This document shows positions 5,202 through 11,745 of a DNA stretch of 11,745 nucleotides, piece by piece (the stretch's first letter is position 1; each line of letters starts with the position of its first letter). The notes under the pieces are model-generated. The model had not been told where the DNA came from. It searched no databases and worked only from the letters and a program-made list of their open reading frames with translations. The DNA is taken from positions 1-11,745 of the forward strand of contig JAIRMF010000006.1 of the NCBI GenBank assembly GCA_031258895.1, written 5' to 3'. The position numbers were made by a program, and so were the translations under genes. This DNA is from Dysgonamonadaceae bacterium (GTDB taxonomy: Bacteria > Bacteroidota > Bacteroidia > Bacteroidales > Azobacteroidaceae).

Positions 5202-8183
5202 ATGAGGTTAAGCAAGGTAACAAGAGATTTGAATGTAGGGCTTTTGACTGTTGTTGAATTTCTGCAGAAGGAGGGTTTTGTTGTAAAGAAAGATATTAAC
5301 ACAAAAATTTCCGAGGAACAATACGAATTGCTTGTAAAAGAATTCAGTAAAGATATAGCTTTAAAATCTGAATCGGGAAAAATCAGTCAGAAACCTCACC
5401 AGAGGGATAAGAAAGAATACGTTGAAAGTTACGAACGTCCTCAAAAGGATGAAGAAATCAAGACGAAAGTTTCCTATGGAGCCCTACCGGAACCTGTTGT
5501 CATAGGTAAAATTGATCTAACCCAAGTAGGCAAGAGTCCAAAACAAGAGAAACCTCAAGACCAAAAAACTCTATCTACATCCACCCGGACTAAGAAAAAA
5601 GAAAAAACCGTATCTAAATCACATCCCGAACCTGAATCCGGATTGGACATAGAAATAAAAGGCAAACAGAGACAAGATGTAGTAAAGGAACCAAGAATCG
5701 AAAAAATTCCTGCCAACAAACCGGAAGTCAAACTTGAAAATGAATTGGAAAGGGAGCTGGAATCGGCATCGGTAAGATTGAAAGAGTCAGTAGAACCGCA
5801 AGAAGAAAAAAACAAAAATAAACAGCTTGAAACTGTTCTTATACCTGTTCCACAAGAAGGGACTATGGAAAAGAACAGAGCAGAATCTGAGCAAATAGAA
5901 CGGGAACATATCAGCATTAAGGTAGAACAACTGCCAGGGCCGAAAGTGGTGGACACAATAGATCTTACTACCATTAACGTTTTGACGCGCCCGGTTAAAA
6001 AAACCAAGACGGAGTGGCGTAAAGAACGTGAGGAGCAGGGGAAAAAAGCCGCACAGGAGATACAGGAGAAGCAAGATGCGGTTAAAAACAACGCTGGCAA
6101 AGGCAGCACTCCTATAGGGAGCACCGATGGAAGATTAAATGATAAAAACAAAAAGAAAAAGAGAAGACGTATCGGTCAGATACCTATTAATATAGAGAAA
6201 GGTATTTCACCAAAAGTAATTCGCAGTGGCTCAAACACAATAGTGAAACCTGTTTTGCGTAAGCCCGAGAGGAAAAACGAAATCAGTGAAGAAGACATAC
6301 AAAAACAGATAAAAGACACTCTCGCCAAACTGACAAATAAAGGGCAGAAGAGGGGCGCTAAGTACCGCCGCGAAAAGCGTGAGGAAGTGTCGAAACGCCA
6401 GACGGAACAGCAGAAAATGGAAATGCAGGACAGTAGGGTGATCAAACTGACCGAGTTTGTTACCGCAAATGATCTTGCAACAATGATGAACGTACCGGTG
6501 ATCGATATCATATCAACCTGTATGTCAATCGGTATAATTGTTTCAATCAACCAGAGACTTGACGCGGAGACTATTAACATTGTAGCCGATGAATTTGGAT
6601 ACAAAACAGAATATGTCAGTGCCGATGTACTTGAGGCAATAACAGAGGAGGAAGATTCTCCGGAAGACCTTTTGCCGCGTCCGCCAATTGTCACGGTGAT
6701 GGGTCACGTCGACCACGGTAAGACTTCACTTCTCGATAACATACGAAATACCAACGTCATCGCAGGTGAGGCGGGGGGAATAACACAGCACATCGGTGCA
6801 TACCACGTAAAATTGGCTGACGGGCAACGCATCACTTTCCTTGACACACCCGGACATGAAGCATTTACCGCCATGCGCGCACGTGGAGCAAGTGTTACGG
6901 ACATCGCTATCATCATCATTGCAGCTGACGACAGTGTGATGCCGCAAACCGTTGAGGCAATCAACCACGCTTCGGCGGCCGGAGTGCCGATAGTATTCGC
7001 AATAAATAAAACAGACAAGCCCGGAGCGAATCCGGACAAAATAAAAGAAGCTCTTGCTGCGATGAACTACCTCGTTGAAGAATGGGGTGGCAAATACCAG
7101 TCGCGGGACATTTCTGCGAAACAGGGCATCGGAGTGCAGGAGTTACTGGAGAAAGTACTGCTCGAAGCTGAGATGCTCGACCTGAAAGCAAACCCCAAAC
7201 GTAAAGCAACGGGCACCGTCATTGAGTCCTCACTCGACAAAGGACGCGGATACGTGGTAACGATACTCGTCAAAAACGGCACCTTGCGTCAGGGGGATAT
7301 AGTGCTGGCGGGGAAGCACTATGGTAAAGTGAAAGCAATGTTTAACGAACGTAATCAGAAAATAAAACAGGCAGGACCGGCGAGGCCTGTTCTGATATTG
7401 GGATTGAACGGCGCTCCTACTTCAGGTGATACTATCCACGTGATGGATACTGAGCAGGAGGCCCGCGAAATCACTACCAAACGTGAACAGTTACAGCGAG
7501 AACAAGGTCTCCGTACCACCAAACGTTTGACGCTCGACGACATAGGTCGTCGCATTGCTATAAGCGGATTCCAACAACTCAATATCATCGTCAAGGGAGA
7601 TGTAGACGGTTCGGTAGAAGCGCTTTCCGATTCACTGCTACGCCTTACAACCGAACAAATTCAAATTAATATCATTCACAAAGGCGTCGGCCAGATCTCC
7701 GAATCCGACGTTATCCTTGCTGCCGCATCCGACGCCATCATCGTAGGATTTCAGGTGCGTCCATCGCAGCAAGCTCGCAAACAAGCGGAAAAAGAAGGTG
7801 TTGACATTCGCCTGTATTCCGTGATTTACAATGCCATAGAGGAAGTGAAATTGGCGATGGAGGGTATGCTTGCACCGAAAGTCAAAGAAGAGATTACGGG
7901 CAATGTAGAAATCCTCGAAGTCTTCAAGATCGCGAAGGTAGGTAATATAGCGGGCTGTATTGTGCGAGACGGGAAGATCAAACGAGGCAACAAAATACGC
8001 ATCATCCGTGACGGAATAGTAGCTTTTACCGGCGAACTCGGTTCATTGAAACGTTTCAAAGACGACGTAAAGGAGGTCACACAGGGTTTCGAATGTGGAC
8101 TAAACATTCAGAACTACAACGACATCAAGGTCGGTGACATTGTCGAGGCATTCGAGGAGGTAGAAGTCAAACAGACTCTGTAA
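5202..8183 (+). CDS. infB: Translation initiation factor IF-2
   Basis: GTPase that places initiator fMet-tRNA on the 30S subunit and promotes subunit joining. The product has 993 residues, longer than the 890-residue E. coli form. It begins with an IF2_N helical domain (about residues 1-55), followed by a highly charged, probably disordered Lys/Glu-rich linker (about 60-400). A second IF2_N-type domain follows (about 410-475, VIKLTEFVTANDLATMMNVP). The GTPase domain has G1 GHVDHGKT at 501-508, G3 DTPGHE at 548-553, G4 NKTD at 602-605 and G5 SAK at 638-640. Domains II, III and the fMet-tRNA-binding IV follow (the last including GLNIQNYNDIKVGDIVEAF near the end). All G motifs are intact. In the linker the motif IDLT occurs twice (residues 104-107 and 253-256). 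Met406 and Met408, just before the second N-domain, could allow a shorter isoform as in E. coli, but no start signal is visible there. Confidence 0.97.
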   Translation: MRLSKVTRDLNVGLLTVVEFLQKEGFVVKKDINTKISEEQYELLVKEFSKDIALKSESGKISQKPHQRDKKEYVESYERPQKDEEIKTKVSYGALPEPVVIGKIDLTQVGKSPKQEKPQDQKTLSTSTRTKKKEKTVSKSHPEPESGLDIEIKGKQRQDVVKEPRIEKIPANKPEVKLENELERELESASVRLKESVEPQEEKNKNKQLETVLIPVPQEGTMEKNRAESEQIEREHISIKVEQLPGPKVVDTIDLTTINVLTRPVKKTKTEWRKEREEQGKKAAQEIQEKQDAVKNNAGKGSTPIGSTDGRLNDKNKKKKRRRIGQIPINIEKGISPKVIRSGSNTIVKPVLRKPERKNEISEEDIQKQIKDTLAKLTNKGQKRGAKYRREKREEVSKRQTEQQKMEMQDSRVIKLTEFVTANDLATMMNVPVIDIISTCMSIGIIVSINQRLDAETINIVADEFGYKTEYVSADVLEAITEEEDSPEDLLPRPPIVTVMGHVDHGKTSLLDNIRNTNVIAGEAGGITQHIGAYHVKLADGQRITFLDTPGHEAFTAMRARGASVTDIAIIIIAADDSVMPQTVEAINHASAAGVPIVFAINKTDKPGANPDKIKEALAAMNYLVEEWGGKYQSRDISAKQGIGVQELLEKVLLEAEMLDLKANPKRKATGTVIESSLDKGRGYVVTILVKNGTLRQGDIVLAGKHYGKVKAMFNERNQKIKQAGPARPVLILGLNGAPTSGDTIHVMDTEQEAREITTKREQLQREQGLRTTKRLTLDDIGRRIAISGFQQLNIIVKGDVDGSVEALSDSLLRLTTEQIQINIIHKGVGQISESDVILAAASDAIIVGFQVRPSQQARKQAEKEGVDIRLYSVIYNAIEEVKLAMEGMLAPKVKEEITGNVEILEVFKIAKVGNIAGCIVRDGKIKRGNKIRIIRDGIVAFTGELGSLKRFKDDVKEVTQGFECGLNIQNYNDIKVGDIVEAFEEVEVKQTL

Positions 8184-8225
8184 GAATGCCGTCTCCGGAC
8201 CGACAGAGCCGAATCAGCGCAAACC

Positions 8226-9653
8226 ATGTGGAACCCGTTTAACTATCTGTTATCTTTAGACACGGCGATCTTCATAATTTTCGTCGTCTTGATTGCAGGT
8301 ACGGTAATAGTGGTCATTTCCGAAAACCGCAACCCTATAAAAACCATAGCATGGTTATTGGTATTAATTTTCGTACCGGTAGTAGGATTGATTGTTTATC
8401 AAATCATAGGTCAGGACACGCGCCGGATGCGCCACATATCGGAATTGAAATATAAACAGATAAAGGATTTAAGTTTCAAGAGTCTTGTCTATAATAAAAA
8501 CACAAGAATCCTGCCGGAGTATGCCAACCTGATTAATTTGCTAAAAAACAGCAATCTGTCGCCTATTTTACAGGGCAGTAAGATAGAGATTATTACCGAG
8601 GGGCAACGGATGTTTGATGTGTTACTTTCGGATCTCTGCAAGGCGAAGCACCATATACACATAGAATCTTTTATCTTTAAGAACGACGAAACGGGAATTA
8701 AAGTCCGTGACATACTGATGAGGAAGGCGGAAGAAGGTGTAGAGGTAAGATTTATCTATGATAACATTGCTAATTGGTTTGTTCCCCGCAAATTCTACAG
8801 AGACATGAAGAAGAGCGGGGTAGAGATTACTTCACTGATGAGGGCGCATGTTACAAAATTTGCCAACCGTATCAACTATCGCAATCATCGCAAAATCGTT
8901 GTCATTGACGGGAGAGTAGCGTATACCGGCGGGATGAACATTTCGAACAATTATTTTACTAATCCTCTCTGGCGTGATACCCACATGCGCATTGTTGGGC
9001 AAGGTGTATTGGGCTTGCAGGCAAATTTTCTGATTGACTGGTACAGTTCGGGCAAGGCGTTTCTTGACGATGCGAGTTACTTTCCCGAAACAAAAAATTA
9101 CACTCAGAATCTGATGCAGATAGTGACCGGAGGTCCTTACAGCCTTTATCATAACCTTCTGCAAGCGACGGTAAGCATTATCATCTGTGCACGGAAATAC
9201 ATATACATGCAGACGCCCTATTTTCTGCCGTCGGAATCGCTGTTTCAGGCGCTTCAGATTGCGGCCTTGAGCGGTGTTGATGTTCGTCTGACCGTATCTC
9301 GCAAGTCCGATTCTTCATACGTTGATCCTGCCGCCCATTCTTATTACGAAGACTTGCTTGAGGCCGGAATGAGGATTTACGAGATGGAAGACAAGTTTAT
9401 GCATGCAAAGACGATGGTGACTGATGACATGCTTTCTGTGATTGGTTCTGCGAACCTTGATTTCCGCAGTTTTGAAACCAACTTTGAGATCAACTGTTAT
9501 ATTTACGATCCGGACATTGCTATGAAGAACAAGGAAATATTTTTGCATGACATTGGGCAGAGTCGTGAGATCAGGCTGGAGGAGTGGAAGCAGCGTTCGC
9601 AGTGGCGCAGGTTTGCCGATTCGTTTATGCGGTTGTTTGCGCCGTTGATGTGA
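8226..9653 (+). CDS. cls: Cardiolipin synthase (phospholipase D family)
   Basis: Membrane enzyme joining two phosphatidylglycerol molecules into cardiolipin and glycerol. The 475-residue product begins with two hydrophobic segments (about residues 14-31 and 41-61) separated by the short polar stretch SENRNPIKTIAW, the usual PLDc_N arrangement. It then has two phospholipase D catalytic motifs: HRKIVVID starting at His221, followed by YTGGMNISNNY, and HAKTMVTD starting at His393, followed by IGSANLDFRSF. Both HxKxxxxD motifs are complete, so it should be active. It starts 42 nt after infB, with no terminator or clear promoter between, so it may be read from the rimP-nusA-infB operon. No intrinsic terminator is visible after its TGA. 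Specific paralogue assignment (ClsA-like or other) is not certain. Confidence 0.93.
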   Translation: MWNPFNYLLSLDTAIFIIFVVLIAGTVIVVISENRNPIKTIAWLLVLIFVPVVGLIVYQIIGQDTRRMRHISELKYKQIKDLSFKSLVYNKNTRILPEYANLINLLKNSNLSPILQGSKIEIITEGQRMFDVLLSDLCKAKHHIHIESFIFKNDETGIKVRDILMRKAEEGVEVRFIYDNIANWFVPRKFYRDMKKSGVEITSLMRAHVTKFANRINYRNHRKIVVIDGRVAYTGGMNISNNYFTNPLWRDTHMRIVGQGVLGLQANFLIDWYSSGKAFLDDASYFPETKNYTQNLMQIVTGGPYSLYHNLLQATVSIIICARKYIYMQTPYFLPSESLFQALQIAALSGVDVRLTVSRKSDSSYVDPAAHSYYEDLLEAGMRIYEMEDKFMHAKTMVTDDMLSVIGSANLDFRSFETNFEINCYIYDPDIAMKNKEIFLHDIGQSREIRLEEWKQRSQWRRFADSFMRLFAPLM

Positions 9654-9683
9654 AACGGATACGAAGGTTATTTTTCAGGACTG

Positions 9684-9713
9684 GTTGTATTTTAAAAAAA
9701 TGTTGTACCTTTG
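9684..9713 (+). promoter_or_regulatory. Bacteroidota-type promoter of metK
   Basis: GTTG (9684-9687, one mismatch to TTTG) is followed after 18 nt, including an A-run, by TACCTTTG (9706-9713), the same -7 element as at the rimP promoter. Transcription would start near 9720, giving a leader of about 217 nt before the metK ATG. Confidence 0.7.
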
Positions 9714-9725
9714 TGCCCTTGAAAT

Positions 9726-9788
9726 ATGCAGTTGAGATCCTGGTTTTTTTGGGTGGGAGACTGCATGTGGCTGGGTTTGAGCCTGGCC
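9726..9788 (+). other. Structured segment of unknown function in the 5' part of the metK leader
   Basis: Two potential RNA stems lie between the metK promoter and the SAM-II riboswitch. The first has perfect 7-bp arms, ATGCAGT (9726-9732) and ACTGCAT (9760-9766), enclosing 27 nt that include a T7 run and G-rich blocks. The second, directly after it, pairs GGCTGGG (9769-9775) with CCTGGCC (9782-9788), 7 bp including two G-U pairs with a 6-nt loop. No SAM-I consensus blocks are present and neither stem is followed by a T-run. I do not recognise the element. Confidence 0.4.
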
Positions 9789-9807
9789 GTACGATAGGAG
9801 TTCAGAG

Positions 9808-9859
9808 AAGTGGAAAGATTTGTATGCTTGCAACCACGTTCAAAAATGCTAAAAACCTT
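9808..9859 (+). promoter_or_regulatory. SAM-II riboswitch in the metK leader
   Basis: This segment matches the SAM-II (metA element) consensus as I remember it. The 5' strand of stem P1 is GTGG (9810-9813). The loop carries the conserved GATTTG (9817-9822) and CTTGCA (9827-9832). The 3' strand of P1 lies within CCACGTT (9834-9840). An A-rich linker follows, then the pseudoknot strand GCTAAAAA (9848-9855) ending in CC. The order and spacing of these blocks are those of the family, which binds S-adenosylmethionine in an H-type pseudoknot and lowers downstream expression. Position upstream of SAM synthetase gives product feedback. The aptamer ends 77 nt before the metK start, farther than in the compact cases where the aptamer abuts the ribosome-binding site. 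AACC (9854-9857) can alternatively pair with GGTT (9864-9867), a possible switch. Confidence 0.85.
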
Positions 9860-9936
9860 CAACGGTTACATCTCATTTCTTCCCTCTGTATCTGACATTA
9901 GTGATGTTGGATTTATTATTTTAAACAGTTTTAATT

Positions 9937-11190
9937 ATGAGTTATTTATTTACATCGGAATCAGTATCGGAGGGACATCCGGACAAAGTAGCAGATCAGA
10001 TTTCAGACGCTCTGCTGGACAATTTTCTTGCTTTTGATCCACAGTCAAAGGTTGCTTGTGAGACTCTTGTGACGACGGGACAGGTTGTTGTTGCGGGGGA
10101 GGTTAAGTCGAAGGCTTACGTCGATATTCAGGACGTTACGCGGGGAGTTATCGGCCGCATAGGCTATACGAAGAGCGAGTATAAGTTTGAGGCCGAGTCT
10201 TGCGGCATTCTCAACGCTATTCACGAGCAGTCTGCCGACATCAATCGTGGGGTTGAGCGTGAGGATCCGTTTAATCAGGGGGCGGGTGATCAGGGCATGA
10301 TGTTTGGTTATGCTACTGCCGAGACCGACAATTACATGCCGTTGCCTCTTGACTTGGCGCATTCTTTGCTGACCGAGCTTGCGGCGATACGTAAGCAGGA
10401 GCTTCATTTGATGCCGTATCTTCGTCCGGATGCCAAGTCGCAGGTCACGATACGTTACAGTGACGGGGGTATTCCTGAGGCTATTGATACGATTGTTGTT
10501 TCCACCCAGCACGATGATTTTGACGGTGATGGGGTTATGCGTGACAGGATCACGTCGGACGTTATCAACATTCTTATTCCGAGGGTTAAGTCTCGGTATC
10601 CGGGGAATGTTCGGGCGTTGTTTGGCGAGGGGATCAAGTATCACGTTAATCCTACGGGCAAGTTTGTTATAGGCGGGCCTCACGGTGATACGGGTTTGAC
10701 GGGTCGAAAGATCATTGTTGATACTTATGGCGGTAAGGGTGCTCATGGGGGCGGGGCGTTTTCGGGGAAGGATCCTTCGAAGGTTGATCGTTCGGCCGCT
10801 TATGCTGCGCGTCATATTGCTAAGAATCTTGTAGCGGCGGGTGTTTCGGACGAGGTTCTTGTGCAGGTTTCGTATGCTATTGGGGTTGCTGAGCCTATGA
10901 ATATTTTTGTCAATACTTACGGCAAGAGCAGGGTTAAGCTTTCCGACGGGGAGATTGCTAAGGTAGTGGGGGAGATATTTGATTTGCGTCCGAAGGCTAT
11001 TGAGGAGCGTCTTAAGCTTCGCAATCCTATTTATTCGGAGACTGCATCTTATGGGCATGTAGGGCGCGAGCCTCAGAGGGTGACGAAGACATTCAGGTCT
11101 CGCTATGAGGAGCCGGTTGAGATGGAGGTGGAGCTTTTCACCTGGGAGAAACTTGACTATGTGGACCGGATCAGGGAGGCTATAAGGTGA
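9937..11190 (+). CDS. metK: S-adenosylmethionine synthetase
   Basis: Converts L-methionine and ATP into S-adenosylmethionine, phosphate and diphosphate; a cytosolic tetramer supplying methyl groups. The 417-residue product opens MSYLFTSESVSEGHPDKVAD with the catalytic His14 and Asp16. It contains the GAGDQG signature at residues 115-120, the block starting GPHGDTGLTGRK that ends in the glycine-rich GGGAFS (271-276) and KDPSKVDRS, and ends with the conserved LFTWEKLDYVD. No active-site motif is missing. The start at 9937 gives the conserved N-terminus; a six-codon upstream frame (9904-9924) precedes it. Codon third positions are unusually rich in T and G compared with infB. It has its own promoter and a SAM-II riboswitch and ends 37 nt before a terminator hairpin. 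Confidence 0.97.
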   Translation: MSYLFTSESVSEGHPDKVADQISDALLDNFLAFDPQSKVACETLVTTGQVVVAGEVKSKAYVDIQDVTRGVIGRIGYTKSEYKFEAESCGILNAIHEQSADINRGVEREDPFNQGAGDQGMMFGYATAETDNYMPLPLDLAHSLLTELAAIRKQELHLMPYLRPDAKSQVTIRYSDGGIPEAIDTIVVSTQHDDFDGDGVMRDRITSDVINILIPRVKSRYPGNVRALFGEGIKYHVNPTGKFVIGGPHGDTGLTGRKIIVDTYGGKGAHGGGAFSGKDPSKVDRSAAYAARHIAKNLVAAGVSDEVLVQVSYAIGVAEPMNIFVNTYGKSRVKLSDGEIAKVVGEIFDLRPKAIEERLKLRNPIYSETASYGHVGREPQRVTKTFRSRYEEPVEMEVELFTWEKLDYVDRIREAIR

Positions 11191-11227
11191 CGGCGTGTTG
11201 GGGCGTTTTTTCCTGTTGAAAATAAAG

Positions 11228-11255
11228 AAGAGGCAGCTTGTTTGGGCTGCCTCTT
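11228..11255. terminator. Bidirectional intrinsic terminator between metK and the FGE-domain gene
   Basis: Perfect 10-bp arms AAGAGGCAGC (11228-11237) and GCTGCCTCTT (11246-11255) enclose an 8-nt loop. The plus strand continues TTTCGTTTG and the minus strand continues CTTTATTTTC, so both the metK transcript and the convergent minus-strand gene ending at 11284 can stop here. Confidence 0.88.
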
Positions 11256-11283
11256 TCGTTTGTAGACCGGTGACGGCGTCATT

Positions 11284-11745
11284 TTAATTTTTGTTGCACA
11301 CAACTCGGAATCCGCGACTGCTGCTGGTGGTTTCCGGGGTGTTGGTGCCGCGATATAAGACGGTGCAGCTGGATCCGTCACTTGCCCAGCTGCCTCCGCG
11401 CAGGATACGCTTAGTACCGCTGTCGGGGCCGTGGGGGTCTTTATCATCTGTTTTGTTTTCATAAACGGCGGACCAGTCCCAGCACCATTCCCAAACGTTA
11501 CCGCTCATGTCTTGAAGGCCAAGTTCATTGGCTGTTTTCTTTCCTGCGGGGCTTGTGCCGCTGATACCGCTGGCTAGGCCGCAATCGGTTCCCGCATCGT
11601 TATTGCCCCAATACCATGCAACCGCACAAATATTGTTGTTGCCGGCATAATCGTAATCCTTGCTGTTGTTATTCTTTTTTGAATAACTATCCTTACCGCC
11701 TCGTGCGGCATATTCCCATTCCGCCTCAGTGGGGAGACGGTACCC
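11284..11745 (-). CDS. FGE-sulfatase (SUMF1/EgtB/PvdO-type) domain protein, C-terminal part
   Basis: The frame runs from the right edge of the window to TAA at 11284-11286, giving the last 153 residues; the start is outside. It carries the C-terminal motifs of the formylglycine-generating-enzyme fold: RLPTEAEWEYAARGG near the edge, then an Asn/Ser-rich stretch and AWYWGNND, then NELGLQDMSGNVWEWCWDW, then RILRGGSW, and the final RGFRVV. True sulfatase-activating FGEs have two cysteines a few residues after RGGS; here only one is present in that region (SSC), and the position of the other appears to be serine. The domain is therefore more likely a generic SUMF1-type domain, such as those of Bacteroidota surface or lipoprotein-associated proteins, than a classical FGE. 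Export signals, if any, lie outside the window. It converges on metK. Confidence 0.9.
   Translation of the reverse strand, partial: GYRLPTEAEWEYAARGGKDSYSKKNNNSKDYDYAGNNNICAVAWYWGNNDAGTDCGLASGISGTSPAGKKTANELGLQDMSGNVWEWCWDWSAVYENKTDDKDPHGPDSGTKRILRGGSWASDGSSCTVLYRGTNTPETTSSSRGFRVVCNKN

Noticed and set aside
5555..6151. 198-codon minus-strand open frame inside infB
   Set aside because: Serine/phenylalanine-rich mirror of the Lys/Glu-rich IF2 linker; no start context or family similarity.
9726..9800. SAM-I riboswitch in tandem with SAM-II
   Set aside because: None of the SAM-I core blocks (such as the GATGAAACC and GGCAACC regions) can be found, so only an unnamed structured segment is reported.
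9584..10037. Overlapping plus-strand open frames across the cls end, metK leader and metK start
   Set aside because: They run through the promoter and SAM-II riboswitch in frames other than cls and metK; their products are unrecognisable.
10045..11058. 337-codon minus-strand open frame inside metK
   Set aside because: It is fully antisense to a well-conserved metK and its Arg/Asn/Leu/Ile-rich product resembles no family. The T/G-ending codons of metK keep stops rare in this antisense frame.
1..11745. tRNA or rRNA genes, CRISPR arrays, insertion sequences, attachment sites
   Set aside because: I looked for cloverleaf-like sequences, regularly spaced repeats, transposase genes and terminal inverted repeats and saw none.

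Overview
The window looks like core chromosome of a Bacteroidota bacterium, probably order Bacteroidales. Three sequence features support this. The promoters are of the TTTG / TAnnTTTG type, with no sigma70-style -35/-10 boxes. Most start codons have A-rich leaders instead of a Shine-Dalgarno sequence. The encoded proteins (a ribosomal protein S2 with a basic tail, a 993-residue IF2 with a long charged linker, a NusA ending after a short acidic tail) resemble the Bacteroidales versions as I remember them. The species cannot be named from the sequence.

Left part (1-2935). The window opens with the 3' end of a plus-strand ECF-type sigma factor gene. A perfect 17-bp bidirectional terminator separates it from a minus-strand translation operon, transcribed rplM-rpsI-rpsB-tsf (L13, S9, S2, EF-Ts). 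That operon has a clear promoter near 2904-2935 and a leader of about 85 nt carrying a 9-bp hairpin and a 12-bp palindrome, which could be an autoregulatory ribosomal-protein leader.

Divergent intergenic region (2813-3427). Two promoters of the same type and the same 20-nt spacer point away from each other. About 400 nt between them holds no gene I can name, but one minus-strand frame looks like decayed or very small coding sequence.

Middle part (3342-9653). The plus-strand operon rimP-nusA-infB is followed 42 nt later by a cardiolipin synthase gene with no visible terminator in between. The operon covers 30S maturation, transcription elongation/termination and translation initiation. Its 48-nt leader contains a G/C hairpin followed by a T-rich run that looks like an attenuator, which is notable because NusA itself stimulates hairpin termination.

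Right part (9654-11745). metK (S-adenosylmethionine synthetase) has its own promoter and a leader of about 217 nt with a SAM-II riboswitch, preceded by a second, unexplained structured segment. A 10-bp bidirectional terminator separates metK from a convergent, partial gene for an FGE-sulfatase (SUMF1/EgtB/PvdO-type) domain protein.

The genes are conserved housekeeping functions. I see no defence system, mobile element, CRISPR array or tRNA/rRNA gene. The most interesting material is in the RNA leaders of the three operons.
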